64,000 nucleotides of DNA. It comes from Actinomycetospora callitridis (GTDB taxonomy: Bacteria > Actinomycetota > Actinomycetes > Mycobacteriales > Pseudonocardiaceae). Position 1 is the stretch's first letter, and the number at the start of each line of letters is the position of its first letter. Positions 31,401 to 40,919 of the stretch are shown here, piece after piece. The notes beneath the pieces were generated by a model. It had not been told where the DNA came from. It did not search any database and saw nothing but the letters and a program-made list of their open reading frames with translations. The position numbers and the translations under genes are program-made. The DNA lies in contig NZ_JAQZAK010000009.1 of assembly GCF_028737265.1 (NCBI RefSeq), positions 1 through 64,000 of the forward strand, read 5' to 3'.

Positions 31401-32777
31401 ATGACCGGCCCCGCCGAACGGGACGAGCTGCGCCCGGTGTTCTCCCGCCCCGCCGAGCTCGCCGGTCAGCCGCGCGACCGGCTGGGCGACGACGAGATCC
31501 TGCCCGCCACCGCGTACCAGATCGTCCACGACGAGACGATGCTCGACGGCAACGCCCGCCTGAACCTGGCGACGTTCGTGGGCACGTGGATGGACGACCA
31601 CGCCGGGCGGCTCTACGCCGAGTCCGCCGACAAGAACATGATCGACAAGGACGAGTACCCGAGCACCGCGGCCATCGAGGAGCGGTGCTGGCGGATCCTC
31701 GCCGACCTCTGGCGGGCGCCGTCGCCCGAGGCGGCGATCGGGACCTCGACCACCGGGTCGTCCGAGGCCTGCATGCTCGGCGGCCTCGCGTTCAAGCGTC
31801 GCTGGCAGCACGCGCGCCGGGCGGCCGGCGCGTCGACGGAACGCCCCAACCTGGTGATGAGCTCGGCGGTCCAGGTGTGCTGGGAGAAGTTCTGCAACTA
31901 CTTCGACGTCGAGCCGCGCTACGTCCCGATCACCGATGAGCACCCCGTGCTCGACGGCCACGACCTCGCGTCCCACGTCGACGAGAACACCATCGGCGTC
32001 GTCGCGATCATGGGCGTCACCTACACCGGCATGTACGAGCCGGTGGAGCAGATCGCCGCCGCGCTCGACCGCATCCAGGCCGACACCGGCCTCGACGTCC
32101 CGATCCACATCGACGGGGCGTCCGGCGCGATGGTCGCGCCCTTCCTGCAGCCCGAGCTGCGGTGGGACTTCCGGCTCGAGCGTGTGCACTCGATCAGCAC
32201 CTCGGGCCACAAGTACGGCCTCGTCTACCCGGGCGTCGGCTGGGTGGTCTGGCGCGAGCGCCGGTGGCTGCCCGAGGACCTCGTCTTCGACGTCAGCTAC
32301 CTCGGCGGGAGCATGCCGACCTTCGCGCTGAACTTCTCGCGACCCGGCGCCCAGGTGGTGCTGCAGTACTACCTGTTCCTGCGGCTCGGCCGGGCCGGGT
32401 TCACCGAGGTCCAGCGCGGCTCCCAGGCCGTCGCCCGCCACCTCGCCGCCGGCATCGCGTCGATCGGGGCGTTCGAGCTGTGGAACGACGGCTCGGACAT
32501 CCCGGTGTTCGCGTGGCGGCTGAAGCCGGGGCACACGGACAGGTGGACGCTGCGCCACCTCTCCGACCGGCTGCGGATGCGCGGCTGGCTGGTGCCGGCC
32601 TACCCGCTGCCCGACGCCCTGTCCGACCGCACGGTGCAGCGGATCGTGGTCCGCAACGGCCTGTCCGGCGACCTCGCCGACCGCCTGCTGGATGACATCA
32701 CCACCGCGACCGCCTACCTCGACCGGCTCTCGTCGCCCATGCCGGCGGAGGGCCAGCAGCCCTCGTTCCACCACTGA
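31401..32777 (+). CDS. gadB: Glutamate decarboxylase (PLP-dependent)
   Basis: The 458-residue protein is a group II PLP decarboxylase. The PLP-binding lysine is in SISTSGHKYGLVYPG; conserved upstream regions are DKDEYPSTAAIEERCWRI, GTSTTGSSEACMLGG, HIDGASGAMVAPF and FSRPGAQVVLQYY. It ends FHH, like the pH-sensing tail of bacterial GadB. It converts glutamate to GABA and CO2, consuming a proton. No gadC antiporter is seen; glutamate synthase lies downstream, so the neighbourhood concentrates glutamate enzymes. Confidence 0.95.
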   Translation: MTGPAERDELRPVFSRPAELAGQPRDRLGDDEILPATAYQIVHDETMLDGNARLNLATFVGTWMDDHAGRLYAESADKNMIDKDEYPSTAAIEERCWRILADLWRAPSPEAAIGTSTTGSSEACMLGGLAFKRRWQHARRAAGASTERPNLVMSSAVQVCWEKFCNYFDVEPRYVPITDEHPVLDGHDLASHVDENTIGVVAIMGVTYTGMYEPVEQIAAALDRIQADTGLDVPIHIDGASGAMVAPFLQPELRWDFRLERVHSISTSGHKYGLVYPGVGWVVWRERRWLPEDLVFDVSYLGGSMPTFALNFSRPGAQVVLQYYLFLRLGRAGFTEVQRGSQAVARHLAAGIASIGAFELWNDGSDIPVFAWRLKPGHTDRWTLRHLSDRLRMRGWLVPAYPLPDALSDRTVQRIVVRNGLSGDLADRLLDDITTATAYLDRLSSPMPAEGQQPSFHH

Positions 32778-32824
32778 TCCCGACCCGGAGCCAGCCCCCG
32801 ATCGGCCCCTGATCGGCCCCGACG

Positions 32825-32840
32825 CACCCGTGATCGGGTG
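32825..32840 (+). terminator. Short hairpin after gadB
   Basis: CACCCG (32825-32830), loop TGAT, CGGGTG (32835-32840) form a 6-pair stem 48 bases after the gadB stop. It is preceded by GATCGGCCCC repeats. A candidate terminator without a T-run. Confidence 0.45.
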
Positions 32841-32993
32841 TCACCCGGACGGGGGCAGCGTCGTACCCCTCGGTAACGCCCCTTGGCGTCCCGGTGTGTC
32901 GCCCGGCAGACTGACCGGCGTGTCGGGATCGATCACGAGGGCAGCGCGCTCAGGAGGTCACCAGGCCTCGCCGCGCTCTCCGGGCGACGTCGC

Positions 32994-33016
32994 CGCGGCC
33001 GGGATGCCCGGCCGCG
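32994..33016. terminator. Perfect 10-bp hairpin in the gltB leader
   Basis: CGCGGCCGGG (32994-33003), loop ATG, CCCGGCCGCG (33007-33016) form an uninterrupted all-GC stem. It could be a terminator for gadB or, if the gltB transcript starts upstream, an attenuator. No T-run follows. Confidence 0.5.
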
Positions 33017-33333
33017 ACCCCTACGGCGCCACGGACAGGCGTTCCAGACGCTGAACGGCGTCACGGGGCAGCCGACGACGTAGCGTCGTAGGCACCGTGA
33101 CGACGTTGTGACGGTCGGTTGCTGCCACGTGGCGATGAGCACTCTTTCGGAGGCGTCCACCCCGTGCGCTGCGGCGGCGGCGGAGGTTAACGTCAGGTTG
33201 CCCCTCCGGTCGTCCACCGCCGACCGGTGCGCCGGGCTGTCTCCGGGGTGAGCGTCACGCTCCCCACCCATGTCCACCCCCGCCGGGCGACCGGCGACCA
33301 CCACCTGCACGCGAGAACGATGGGAGGGGCCAC

Positions 33334-36300
33334 GTGGCTGAGACCGGACGCGTTGCGCAGCGGACGGGGACCCTCGCGAAGGGTCGTCCGGCCGAGGGCC
33401 TCTACGACCCGGCCTTCGAACACGATGCCTGCGGCGTCGCCTTCGTCGCCGACATCGCGGGCCGTCGCGACCACCGGACGGTCAGCCGTGGCCTCACGGC
33501 CCTCATCAACCTCGAGCACCGGGGTGCCCGCGGCGCCGAGCCCAACACCGGTGACGGCGCGGGAATCCTGATCCAGGTCCCGGACGGGCTCTACCGCCCC
33601 CTGCTGGCCGAGGCGGGCGTCGAGCTCCCGCCCGCCGGGCGCTACGCGGTGGGCAACGCCTTCCTGCCCGCGGACGCCGACCCGGCCGACCTCGAGGTGA
33701 TCGTCGCGCACGTCGCCGCGGAGGAGGGCCTCGAGGTCCTCGCGTGGCGCGAGCTGCCCGTCGACCCCGACGGCGCCGGCATCGGCCCGACGGCGCGGGC
33801 GGTCATGCCGCGCTTCCGCCAGCTCTTCGTGGGCCTGCCGCCCGAGGTGGACCACGTCGTCGACACCCCGAACGCCGGCGACGACGACGCGGGCATCGTC
33901 CTGACCCTCGAGCGCCGCGCCTTCGCCCTGCGCAAGCGCGTCGAGCACGAGTCGCGCACCGCGGGCGTCGAGACCTACTTCCCGAGCCTGTCCGGGCGCA
34001 CCGTCGTCTACAAGGGGATGCTCGCCGAGGAGCAGGTCGAGCCGTTCTTCGCCGACCTCGCCGACGAGCGCACCACCAGCTCGATCGCGCTGGTGCACAG
34101 CCGCTTCTCCACCAACACGTTCCCGGCGTGGAGCCTCGCGCACCCGTACCGCTACCTCGCGCACAACGGCGAGATCAACACACTGCGCGGCAACCGCAAC
34201 TGGATGGCCGCGCGCGAGTCGATGCTCGCCACCGGTGCCTTCGGCGAGGCCGGGTCCGACCGTGATCTGGGCATCGACCGGCTGTTCCCGATCGTCACCC
34301 CGGACGCCAGCGACTCGGCGACCTTCGACGAGGTGCTCGAGCTGCTGCACCTCGGCGGGCGCACGCTGCCGCACGCCGTGCTGATGATGATCCCCGAGGC
34401 GTGGGAGAACCACGCCGAGATGGACACCGCGCGCCGCGCCTTCTACCGCTACCACTCGACGCTGATGGAGGCCTGGGACGGCCCGGCGCTCGCGGCGTTC
34501 ACCGACGGCTCGGTGATCGGCGCGGTGCTCGACCGCAACGGCCTGCGTCCCGCCCGCTACTGGGTCACCGAGGACGGGCTGGTCGTCCTGGGTTCCGAGG
34601 TCGGCGTGCTGGACATCGACCCGGCGACGATCGTGCGCAAGGGCCGCCTCGAGCCCGGTCGCATGTTCCTCGTCGACACCGTCGGGCGCCGGATCGTCGA
34701 CGACGACGAGATCAAGGGTGAGCTCGCCGCCGAGCACCCCTACGACGAGTGGCTGCACGCCGGGATGGTCGAGCTCGCCGACCTGCCGTCGCGGTCGCGC
34801 GACAAGTTCGACCGCCACGTCCTCGTGCGCCGCCAGCAGACCTTCGGCTACACCGGCGAGGAGGTCTCGCTGCTGCTGCGCCCGATGGCGCAGGGCGGGG
34901 CCGAGGCCACGGGCTCGATGGGCAACGACGCCCCGCTCGCCCCGTTCTCGTCGCGCAGCCGCGTGCTGTTCGACTACTTCATCCAGCTCTTCGCGCAGGT
35001 CACCAACCCGCCGCTGGACGCCTACCGCGAGGAGCTCGTCACCTCGTTGCAGGTGCACCTCGGGTCGGAGACCAACCTGCTCGACGCCTCGCCCGCGTCG
35101 TGCCGTCGCGTCGTGCTGCCGATGCCCGTGGTGGACGACGACGAGCTCGCGCAGCTCGCCGGCATCAACGACGACGGCGACATGCCCGGCTTCGCGCCGT
35201 ACCTCGTCTCCGGGCTCTACGACGTCGCGGGCGGCGGGGACGCGCTGCGCGCCCGGCTCACCGAGATCCGCCAGGAGGTCTCCGCGGCCGTCGAGGACGG
35301 CGCCCGCGTGATCATCCTGACGGACCGCCACTCCGACGCCGACCACGCGCCGATCCCGTCGCTGCTGCTCACCGGCGCGGTGCACCACCACCTCGTCCGC
35401 GAGAAGACCCGCACGCGCGTCGACCTCGTCGTCGAGGCCGGCGACGTCCGCGAGACCCACCACGTCGCGCTGCTGCTGGGCTACGGCGCGAGCGCGGTGA
35501 ACCCCTACCTCGCGCTGGACACCGTCGACGACCTCATCGACCGCGGCGTGATCACCGGTGTCACGTCCGGCACCGCGACCCGCAACGTGGTCGAGGCGCT
35601 GGCCAAGGGCGTGCGCAAGGTGATGAGCAAGATGGGCGTCTCGACGGTCGCGTCGTACGTCGGCGCCCAGATCTTCGAGGCCATCGGGCTGGGCACCGAG
35701 GTCGTCGAGGACTGCTTCGCCGGCACCACCTCGCGCCTCGGCGGTGTGGGCTACGACGTCCTCGCCGAGGAGGTCGCGATCCGCCACCGCCAGGCCTGGC
35801 CGGCCGACGGCGTGCGCCCCGACCACCGCGAGCTCGCCGTCGGCGGCGAGTACCAGTGGCGCCGCGAGGGCGAGCTGCACGTGTTCAACCCGCACACGGT
35901 GTTCAAGCTCCAGCACTCCACGCGCACCCAGAACTACGACACGTTCAAGGAGTACACCCGCGCCGTCGACGAGCAGAGCTCGCGCCTGATGACGCTGCGC
36001 GGGCTGTTCGGCTTCAAGGACGGCGCCGACACCGGCCGCACCCCGGTCCCGATCGACGAGGTCGAGCCGATCTCCGAGATCGTCAAGCGCTTCAACACCG
36101 GCGCCATTTCCTACGGGTCGATCTCGCAGGAGATGCACGAGGTCCTCGCGATCGCGATGAACCGTCTCGGCGGGCGCTCGAACACCGGCGAGGGCGGCGA
36201 GGACCCCGGTCGCTTCACCCGCGACGCCAACGGCGACTCGCGGCGTTCGGCGGTCAAGCAGGTCGCGTCCGGGCGCTTCGGCGTCACGAGCGAGTACCTC

Positions 36301-37998
36301 GTGAACTCCGACGACATCCAGATCAAGATCGCGCAGGGCGCCAAGCCCGGCGAGGGCGGCCAGCTGCCCGGTCACAAGGTCTACCCGTGGATCGCGAAGA
36401 CCCGGTTCTCCACGCCGGGCGTCGGGCTGATCTCGCCGCCGCCGCACCACGACATCTACTCGATCGAGGACATCGCCCAGCTCATCCACGACCTCAAGAA
36501 CGCCAACCCGCGGGCGCGCGTGCACGTCAAGCTCGTCTCGCAGGTGGGTGTCGGCACGGTCGCGGCGGGGGTGTCCAAGGCGCACGCCGACGTCGTCCTG
36601 ATCTCCGGGCACGACGGCGGCACCGGCGCCTCGCCGCTAAGCTCGATCAAGCACGCGGGCGGGCCATGGGAGCTCGGCCTCGCCGAGACCCAGCAGACGC
36701 TGCTGGCCAACGGCCTGCGCGACCGGATCGTCGTGCAGACCGACGGCCAGCTCAAGACCGGCCGCGACGTGGTCATCGCCGCGCTGCTCGGTGCCGAGGA
36801 GTTCGGCTTCGCGACGGCGCCGCTGGTGGTCTCGGGCTGCATCATGATGCGCGTCTGCCACCTCGACACCTGCCCGGTCGGCGTCGCGACGCAGAACCCG
36901 GTGCTGCGCCAGAAGTTCGACGGCAAGGCCGAGTACGTCGTGGCGTTCATGGAGTTCATCGCCCAGGAGGTGCGCGAGCACCTGGCGGCGCTGGGCTTCC
37001 GGAGCATCGAAGAGGCCATCGGGCACACCGACGTCCTCGACACCCGCGCCGCGGAGTCGCACTGGAAGGCCGAGGGGCTCGACCTCTCGCCGGTCCTGCA
37101 CCGCCCCGACGTGCCGGCGGCCACCGTGCTGCACCAGGCGGTGCCCCAGGACCACGGCCTGGAGAAGGCGCTCGACCACACCCTGATCCAGCTCGCCGAG
37201 GGCGCGATCGCCGACGGCACGCCGGTGCGCCTGGAGCTGCCGGTGCGCAACGTCAACCGCACCGTCGGCACCATGCTCGGCTCCGAGGTCACCCGGCGCT
37301 GGGGCGGCGCGGGCCTGCCCGACGACACCATCGACATCACGTTCACGGGGTCCGGCGGGCAGTCGTTCGGGGCGTTCCTGCCGCGCGGCGTGACCATGCG
37401 CCTCATCGGCGACACCAACGACTACTTCGGCAAGGGCCTCTCGGGCGGGCGGCTCTCGGTGCGCCCGCACCCCGACGCCCCGTTCGTCGCCGAGCAGAAC
37501 ATCGTGGCCGGCAACGTCATCCTCTACGGCGCCACCGCCGGCGAGGCCTACCTGCGCGGCAAGGTCGGCGAGCGCTTCTGCGTCCGGAACTCCGGCGCGG
37601 TCGCCGTCGTCGAGGGCGTCGGCGACCACGGCTGCGAGTACATGACCGGCGGGCGTGCGGTGATCCTCGGGCCGACCGGGCGGAACTTCGCCGCGGGCAT
37701 GTCCGGCGGGATCGCCTACGTGCTCGACCTCGTCGAGGGCCGGGTGAACCACCAGATGGTGGAGCTCGAGGTCGTCGGCGAGGAGGACCTGGCCGAGCTG
37801 CGGACGATGGTGGAGCGGCACTACGCGCTCACCGACTCGGCCGTGGCGCACGCCCTGCTGACCGACTGGGACGCCGCCGGGCCGCGCTTCACCAAGGTGA
37901 TGCCGACCGACTTCAAGCGGGTCCTCGAGGCCACCGCCGACGCCGAGCGCAACGGCCGCGACGTCAACGAAGCGATCATGGAGGCCGCTCGTGGCTGA
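33334..37998 (+). CDS. gltB: Glutamate synthase (NADPH), large subunit
   Basis: The 1554-residue alpha subunit of GOGAT combines a class II glutaminase domain (N-terminal, with the nucleophile Cys in HDACGVAFVADIAG after a short propeptide), a central domain, an FMN-binding synthase domain (SSIKHAGGPWELGLAETQQ, TDGQLKTGRDVVIAALLG) and the 3Fe-4S cysteines (GCIMMRVCHLDTCPVGVATQ). A C-terminal beta-helix (GGQSFGAFLPRGV) follows. It makes two glutamates from glutamine and 2-oxoglutarate. GTG at 33334 follows GGGAGGGG. It overlaps gltD by 8 bases. Confidence 0.97.
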   Translation: MAETGRVAQRTGTLAKGRPAEGLYDPAFEHDACGVAFVADIAGRRDHRTVSRGLTALINLEHRGARGAEPNTGDGAGILIQVPDGLYRPLLAEAGVELPPAGRYAVGNAFLPADADPADLEVIVAHVAAEEGLEVLAWRELPVDPDGAGIGPTARAVMPRFRQLFVGLPPEVDHVVDTPNAGDDDAGIVLTLERRAFALRKRVEHESRTAGVETYFPSLSGRTVVYKGMLAEEQVEPFFADLADERTTSSIALVHSRFSTNTFPAWSLAHPYRYLAHNGEINTLRGNRNWMAARESMLATGAFGEAGSDRDLGIDRLFPIVTPDASDSATFDEVLELLHLGGRTLPHAVLMMIPEAWENHAEMDTARRAFYRYHSTLMEAWDGPALAAFTDGSVIGAVLDRNGLRPARYWVTEDGLVVLGSEVGVLDIDPATIVRKGRLEPGRMFLVDTVGRRIVDDDEIKGELAAEHPYDEWLHAGMVELADLPSRSRDKFDRHVLVRRQQTFGYTGEEVSLLLRPMAQGGAEATGSMGNDAPLAPFSSRSRVLFDYFIQLFAQVTNPPLDAYREELVTSLQVHLGSETNLLDASPASCRRVVLPMPVVDDDELAQLAGINDDGDMPGFAPYLVSGLYDVAGGGDALRARLTEIRQEVSAAVEDGARVIILTDRHSDADHAPIPSLLLTGAVHHHLVREKTRTRVDLVVEAGDVRETHHVALLLGYGASAVNPYLALDTVDDLIDRGVITGVTSGTATRNVVEALAKGVRKVMSKMGVSTVASYVGAQIFEAIGLGTEVVEDCFAGTTSRLGGVGYDVLAEEVAIRHRQAWPADGVRPDHRELAVGGEYQWRREGELHVFNPHTVFKLQHSTRTQNYDTFKEYTRAVDEQSSRLMTLRGLFGFKDGADTGRTPVPIDEVEPISEIVKRFNTGAISYGSISQEMHEVLAIAMNRLGGRSNTGEGGEDPGRFTRDANGDSRRSAVKQVASGRFGVTSEYLVNSDDIQIKIAQGAKPGEGGQLPGHKVYPWIAKTRFSTPGVGLISPPPHHDIYSIEDIAQLIHDLKNANPRARVHVKLVSQVGVGTVAAGVSKAHADVVLISGHDGGTGASPLSSIKHAGGPWELGLAETQQTLLANGLRDRIVVQTDGQLKTGRDVVIAALLGAEEFGFATAPLVVSGCIMMRVCHLDTCPVGVATQNPVLRQKFDGKAEYVVAFMEFIAQEVREHLAALGFRSIEEAIGHTDVLDTRAAESHWKAEGLDLSPVLHRPDVPAATVLHQAVPQDHGLEKALDHTLIQLAEGAIADGTPVRLELPVRNVNRTVGTMLGSEVTRRWGGAGLPDDTIDITFTGSGGQSFGAFLPRGVTMRLIGDTNDYFGKGLSGGRLSVRPHPDAPFVAEQNIVAGNVILYGATAGEAYLRGKVGERFCVRNSGAVAVVEGVGDHGCEYMTGGRAVILGPTGRNFAAGMSGGIAYVLDLVEGRVNHQMVELEVVGEEDLAELRTMVERHYALTDSAVAHALLTDWDAAGPRFTKVMPTDFKRVLEATADAERNGRDVNEAIMEAARG

Positions 37999-39454
37999 CC
38001 CCCGTGGATTCATGACCACCGGCCGGGAGCTCCCGCGTCGCCGGCCGGTCGACATCCGGATCCGTGACTGGCACGAGGTCTACGAGGAGCTCAACCCGAC
38101 GACGCTGCGCAAGCAGGCCGGGCGCTGCATGGACTGCGGCATCCCGTTCTGTCACCAGGGCTGCCCGCTCGGGAACATGATCCCCGAGTGGAACGACCTG
38201 GTGTGGCGCGACGACTGGGCCGAGGCCATCGAGCGCCTGCACGCCACCAACAACTTCCCGGAGTTCACCGGCACGCTCTGCCCGGCCCCGTGCGAGTCGG
38301 CCTGCGTGCTCGGCATCAACTCCGACCCGGTGACGATCAAGCAGGTCGAGATCGAGATCATCGACCGCGCCTGGGACGAGGGGTTCGTCCGCCCGCAGCC
38401 GCCCGAGATCAAGACCGGGAAGTCGGTCGCCGTCGTCGGCTCCGGGCCCGCCGGGCTCGCCGCCGCGCAGCAGCTCACGCGCGTCGGGCACGACGTCACC
38501 GTCTACGAGCGCGCCGACCGCATCGGTGGGCTCCTGCGCTACGGCATCCCCGAGTTCAAGATGGAGAAGAAGCGCCTCGACCGCCGTCTCGAGCAGATGG
38601 TCGCCGAGGGGACGCGGTTCTTCGCGGGCGTCGAGGTCGGGGGCCCGGCCGAGGGCGACCTCTCGGTCGAGAAGCTGCGCGCCGACCACGACGCCGTCGT
38701 GCTCGCCGTGGGCGCCACCGCCTGGCGGGATCTCCCGATCACCGGTCGCGAGCTCACCGGCATCCACCAGGCGATGGAGTACCTGCCGCCGTCGAACAAG
38801 GTCCAGCAGGGCGACTACGAGCGCTCGTTCATCGACGTCGAGGGCAATCACGTCGTGGTCATCGGCGGTGGCGACACCGGCGCCGACTGCGTGGGCACCG
38901 CCCACCGCCAGGGCGCCGCGTCGGTCACCCAGCTCGAGATCATGCCGATCCCGCCGTCCGAGCGGCCGAACACCAACCCGTGGCCGACCTACCCGATGAT
39001 CTTCCGGGTGTCGTCGGCCCACGAGGAGGGCGGCGAGCGCCTGTTCTCGGTGAACACCGACGAGTTCCTGGGCGACGAGCACGGCCACGTGCGCTCGCTG
39101 CGGCTGGTCGACGTCGAGCGCGTCGACGGGCGCTTCGTCCCCGTCGGGAACAGCGAGCGGGAGATCCCGGCCGACTTCGTCTTCCTCGCGATGGGCTTCC
39201 TCGGCCCGCAGAAGGAGGGCCTGCTCGACAGCCTCGGCGTCGAGTACGACGACCGGGGCAACGTGCGTCGCGGCGACGACTACCAGAGCTCGGTGCCCGG
39301 CGTGTTCGCCGCGGGCGACGCCGGGCGCGGCCAGTCGCTGATCGTGTGGGCGATCGCCGAGGGGCGCTCCGCCGCCGCCGGCGTCGACGCCATGCTCACC
39401 GGCCGCGACGTCCTGCCCCGCCCGATCGACCCGACCGACCGCCCGCTGGTCTGA
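37991..39454 (+). CDS. gltD: Glutamate synthase, small subunit
   Basis: The 487-residue beta subunit delivers electrons from NADPH to GltB. N-terminal Fe-S cysteines are visible in RCMDCGIPFCHQGCPLGNMI and CPAPCESACVLGI. The FAD motif is VVGSGPAGLAAAQQL, the NADPH motif VVIGGGDTGADCVGT, and the C-terminal FAD contact FAAGDAGRGQSLIVWAIAEG. Length is normal. It overlaps gltB by 8 bases, so the two are co-translated. It ends 3 bases before the convergent lipase-like gene. Confidence 0.97.
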   Translation: MADPRGFMTTGRELPRRRPVDIRIRDWHEVYEELNPTTLRKQAGRCMDCGIPFCHQGCPLGNMIPEWNDLVWRDDWAEAIERLHATNNFPEFTGTLCPAPCESACVLGINSDPVTIKQVEIEIIDRAWDEGFVRPQPPEIKTGKSVAVVGSGPAGLAAAQQLTRVGHDVTVYERADRIGGLLRYGIPEFKMEKKRLDRRLEQMVAEGTRFFAGVEVGGPAEGDLSVEKLRADHDAVVLAVGATAWRDLPITGRELTGIHQAMEYLPPSNKVQQGDYERSFIDVEGNHVVVIGGGDTGADCVGTAHRQGAASVTQLEIMPIPPSERPNTNPWPTYPMIFRVSSAHEEGGERLFSVNTDEFLGDEHGHVRSLRLVDVERVDGRFVPVGNSEREIPADFVFLAMGFLGPQKEGLLDSLGVEYDDRGNVRRGDDYQSSVPGVFAAGDAGRGQSLIVWAIAEGRSAAAGVDAMLTGRDVLPRPIDPTDRPLV

Positions 39455-39457
39455 CCC

Positions 39458-40249
39458 TCAGGCCACGACGAGCGCCGGGGCAGCCCGGGTTCCGCAGCGA
39501 ACGCGCGGTTCGCTGCTTCTACGCGCACGAACTCCCCGTTCGCGGCGGGCGGGGACGGCTGCGGGGACGGCTCCCGAGGCGATCCGGGCGATCACGGCGG
39601 GGTCCTTGAGCAGACCGCAGTGACCGAGGCCGTCGACGACGACGGGCTCGGCGCCCTCCGGCACGGCGCTGTGCACGTCGACGACGACGTCGGCGCGCGA
39701 GGCGACGGCCAGCCACGGGACGCCGGCCGGCACGGCGGGGGAGCCGGCGCGCAGGTCGCGCACGGCGCCGACGGGGAACAGGTGCGCCCAGCGGGTGCCC
39801 CGCAGCGGCGCGGCGACAGTGACGACGCGGGTGACGACGCCGTCGAGGCGCCCGCCGGCGAGGCTCGCGGCCACGATCACGCCGCCGAGGCTGTGGCCGA
39901 CGAGCGTGACCGACCGGGCGCCGCTGCGCCGCGCCATGTCCGTGACCTCGTCCGCGAGCTGCGCGCCCAGGGTCTCCACGCTCGAGGTCCACGTGTAGCG
40001 GTGGGTGACGACGGCGACGCCGGGCCCGCCGAGCGCGGGGATCGTCGCGTCCCAGCAGTCCGGGCCCGCACCGAAGCCGTGCACCAGGACGACGAGGGAG
40101 CGGGCCGCGGCGACGGGGGTCGCGGGCGTCGGGCTCTCGGTGCCCACGGCCGCGAGCAGCAGGGTGCTGGACACGGCGGTGACCACCCGCAGCGCCGCGC
40201 GGACCTCGCGGAGATGGCCGCGGAGGTGATCGTGTACCGACGGACCCAT
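39458..40249 (-). CDS. Alpha/beta-fold hydrolase, lipase-like
   Basis: The 263-residue protein has an uncleaved or cleavable hydrophobic N-terminus (ALRVVTAVSSTLLLAAVGTE). A catalytic domain follows with the oxyanion region LVVLVHGFGAGPDCWDA, the nucleophile elbow LVGHSLGGVIVAASL and a C-terminal His in VDGLGHCGLL. The Asp is in ASRADVVVD. It resembles secreted lipases and PGAP1-like esterases. ATG at 40249 follows GGAGGTGG. The basic C-terminal tail (RRERGVRARRSSEPRVR) is unusual for an exported protein. Confidence 0.82.
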   Translation of the reverse strand: MGPSVHDHLRGHLREVRAALRVVTAVSSTLLLAAVGTESPTPATPVAAARSLVVLVHGFGAGPDCWDATIPALGGPGVAVVTHRYTWTSSVETLGAQLADEVTDMARRSGARSVTLVGHSLGGVIVAASLAGGRLDGVVTRVVTVAAPLRGTRWAHLFPVGAVRDLRAGSPAVPAGVPWLAVASRADVVVDVHSAVPEGAEPVVVDGLGHCGLLKDPAVIARIASGAVPAAVPARRERGVRARRSSEPRVRCGTRAAPALVVA

Positions 40250-40332
40250 GACCCACCTCCGTGTCCAGGAGCCGGGTCCTTCGCCCGGCATCTCTCCTGG
40301 TCACGATCGTGATCGGCGGCGGGCCACGCGTC

Positions 40333-40368
40333 GGGAGGGCCTACCCCTCTTCGGGGTGGGGTCCTCCC
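40333..40368. terminator. Intergenic hairpin between 40394 gene and lipase-like gene
   Basis: GGGAGG (40333-40338) pairs with CCTCCC (40363-40368), and an inner CCCC/GGGG stem closes a TCTTC loop. This is a terminator-like structure for the small gene at 40394-40690 read on the minus strand. It precedes the lipase-like gene by about 85 bases. Confidence 0.5.
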
Positions 40369-40393
40369 TAGAACCTCGCGACGACCGGCGCGG

Positions 40394-40690
40394 TCAGGCG
40401 GGTCGCGGCGTCCGCGTCGCGGCGATGGCCGGGATGGTGACGCGCAGGCGGTGCGGGGCGACCTGCCAGTAGCGGCGCTCGGGGTCGGCCCGGCGCCAAC
40501 GCTCGGCGAGCTCGGTGACGCGCTGCTCGTCGGCCGGGGCCGGACGGGACCGCCAGCGGCGCGAGCGTCCGCAGACCAGCGTGTCGAGGGCGGCCCAGGC
40601 CTCGTCGGCCGAGCCGTGGACGCTGACCGCCGCGGGGCCCTCGCCGTCGCCGAACAGCACCGTGTAGGCACTGACCGCGTCGTAGGTCAC
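40394..40690 (-). CDS. Small hypothetical protein
   Basis: The 98-residue protein begins VTYDAVSAYTVLFGDGEGPA and contains a helical acidic/aromatic region (SADEAWAALDTLVCG, RVTELAERWRRADPERRYWQV). It ends with a basic tail. The GTG at 40690 follows GGGAGGAGC. No family was recognised. It is isolated, with its own terminator-like hairpin downstream, and is read in the same direction as the methyltransferase gene ending 230 bases upstream. Confidence 0.6.
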   Translation of the reverse strand: MTYDAVSAYTVLFGDGEGPAAVSVHGSADEAWAALDTLVCGRSRRWRSRPAPADEQRVTELAERWRRADPERRYWQVAPHRLRVTIPAIAATRTPRPA

Positions 40691-40919
40691 CTGAGCTCCT
40701 CCCGGAGCCGTCCGACGGCACCGCGGACGCGGGACCGGTGTGGGGCGGCTCCGCTCCATACAAGCCGTCCGGGGTCGCCCCGACGAGCGGGACGGGCGGT
40801 GTCGCGCCGAGCTGAACCGATTCCGCGTCGGGTGGTCCGCCCACCCGTGTGTCCCCCGTCCGGACGTGCCGCCTGCCGCAGCGGGAGCACAGGGGACCAG
40901 GGCGGGGTTTGCGGCGCCG

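Larger units (their letters stand above)
32778..33333. other. 556-base intergenic leader upstream of gltB
   Basis: No convincing gene lies here, although short GC-rich frames exist. The stretch holds a gadB terminator-like hairpin (32825-32840), a very strong hairpin (32994-33016) and a palindrome ACGACG-TAG-CGTCGT (33075-33089). The promoter of gltBD must also lie here. The gltB ribosome site GGGAGGGG is near 33322-33329. Confidence 0.5.

Noticed and set aside
33193..36612. A 1139-codon minus-strand frame antisense to gltB
   Set aside because: The frame reflects high G+C third-position bias opposite gltB, and no motif or start site supports it.
34749..38015. A 1088-codon plus-strand frame inside gltB
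   Set aside because: A second-frame shadow of gltB with Arg/Ala/Gly composition.
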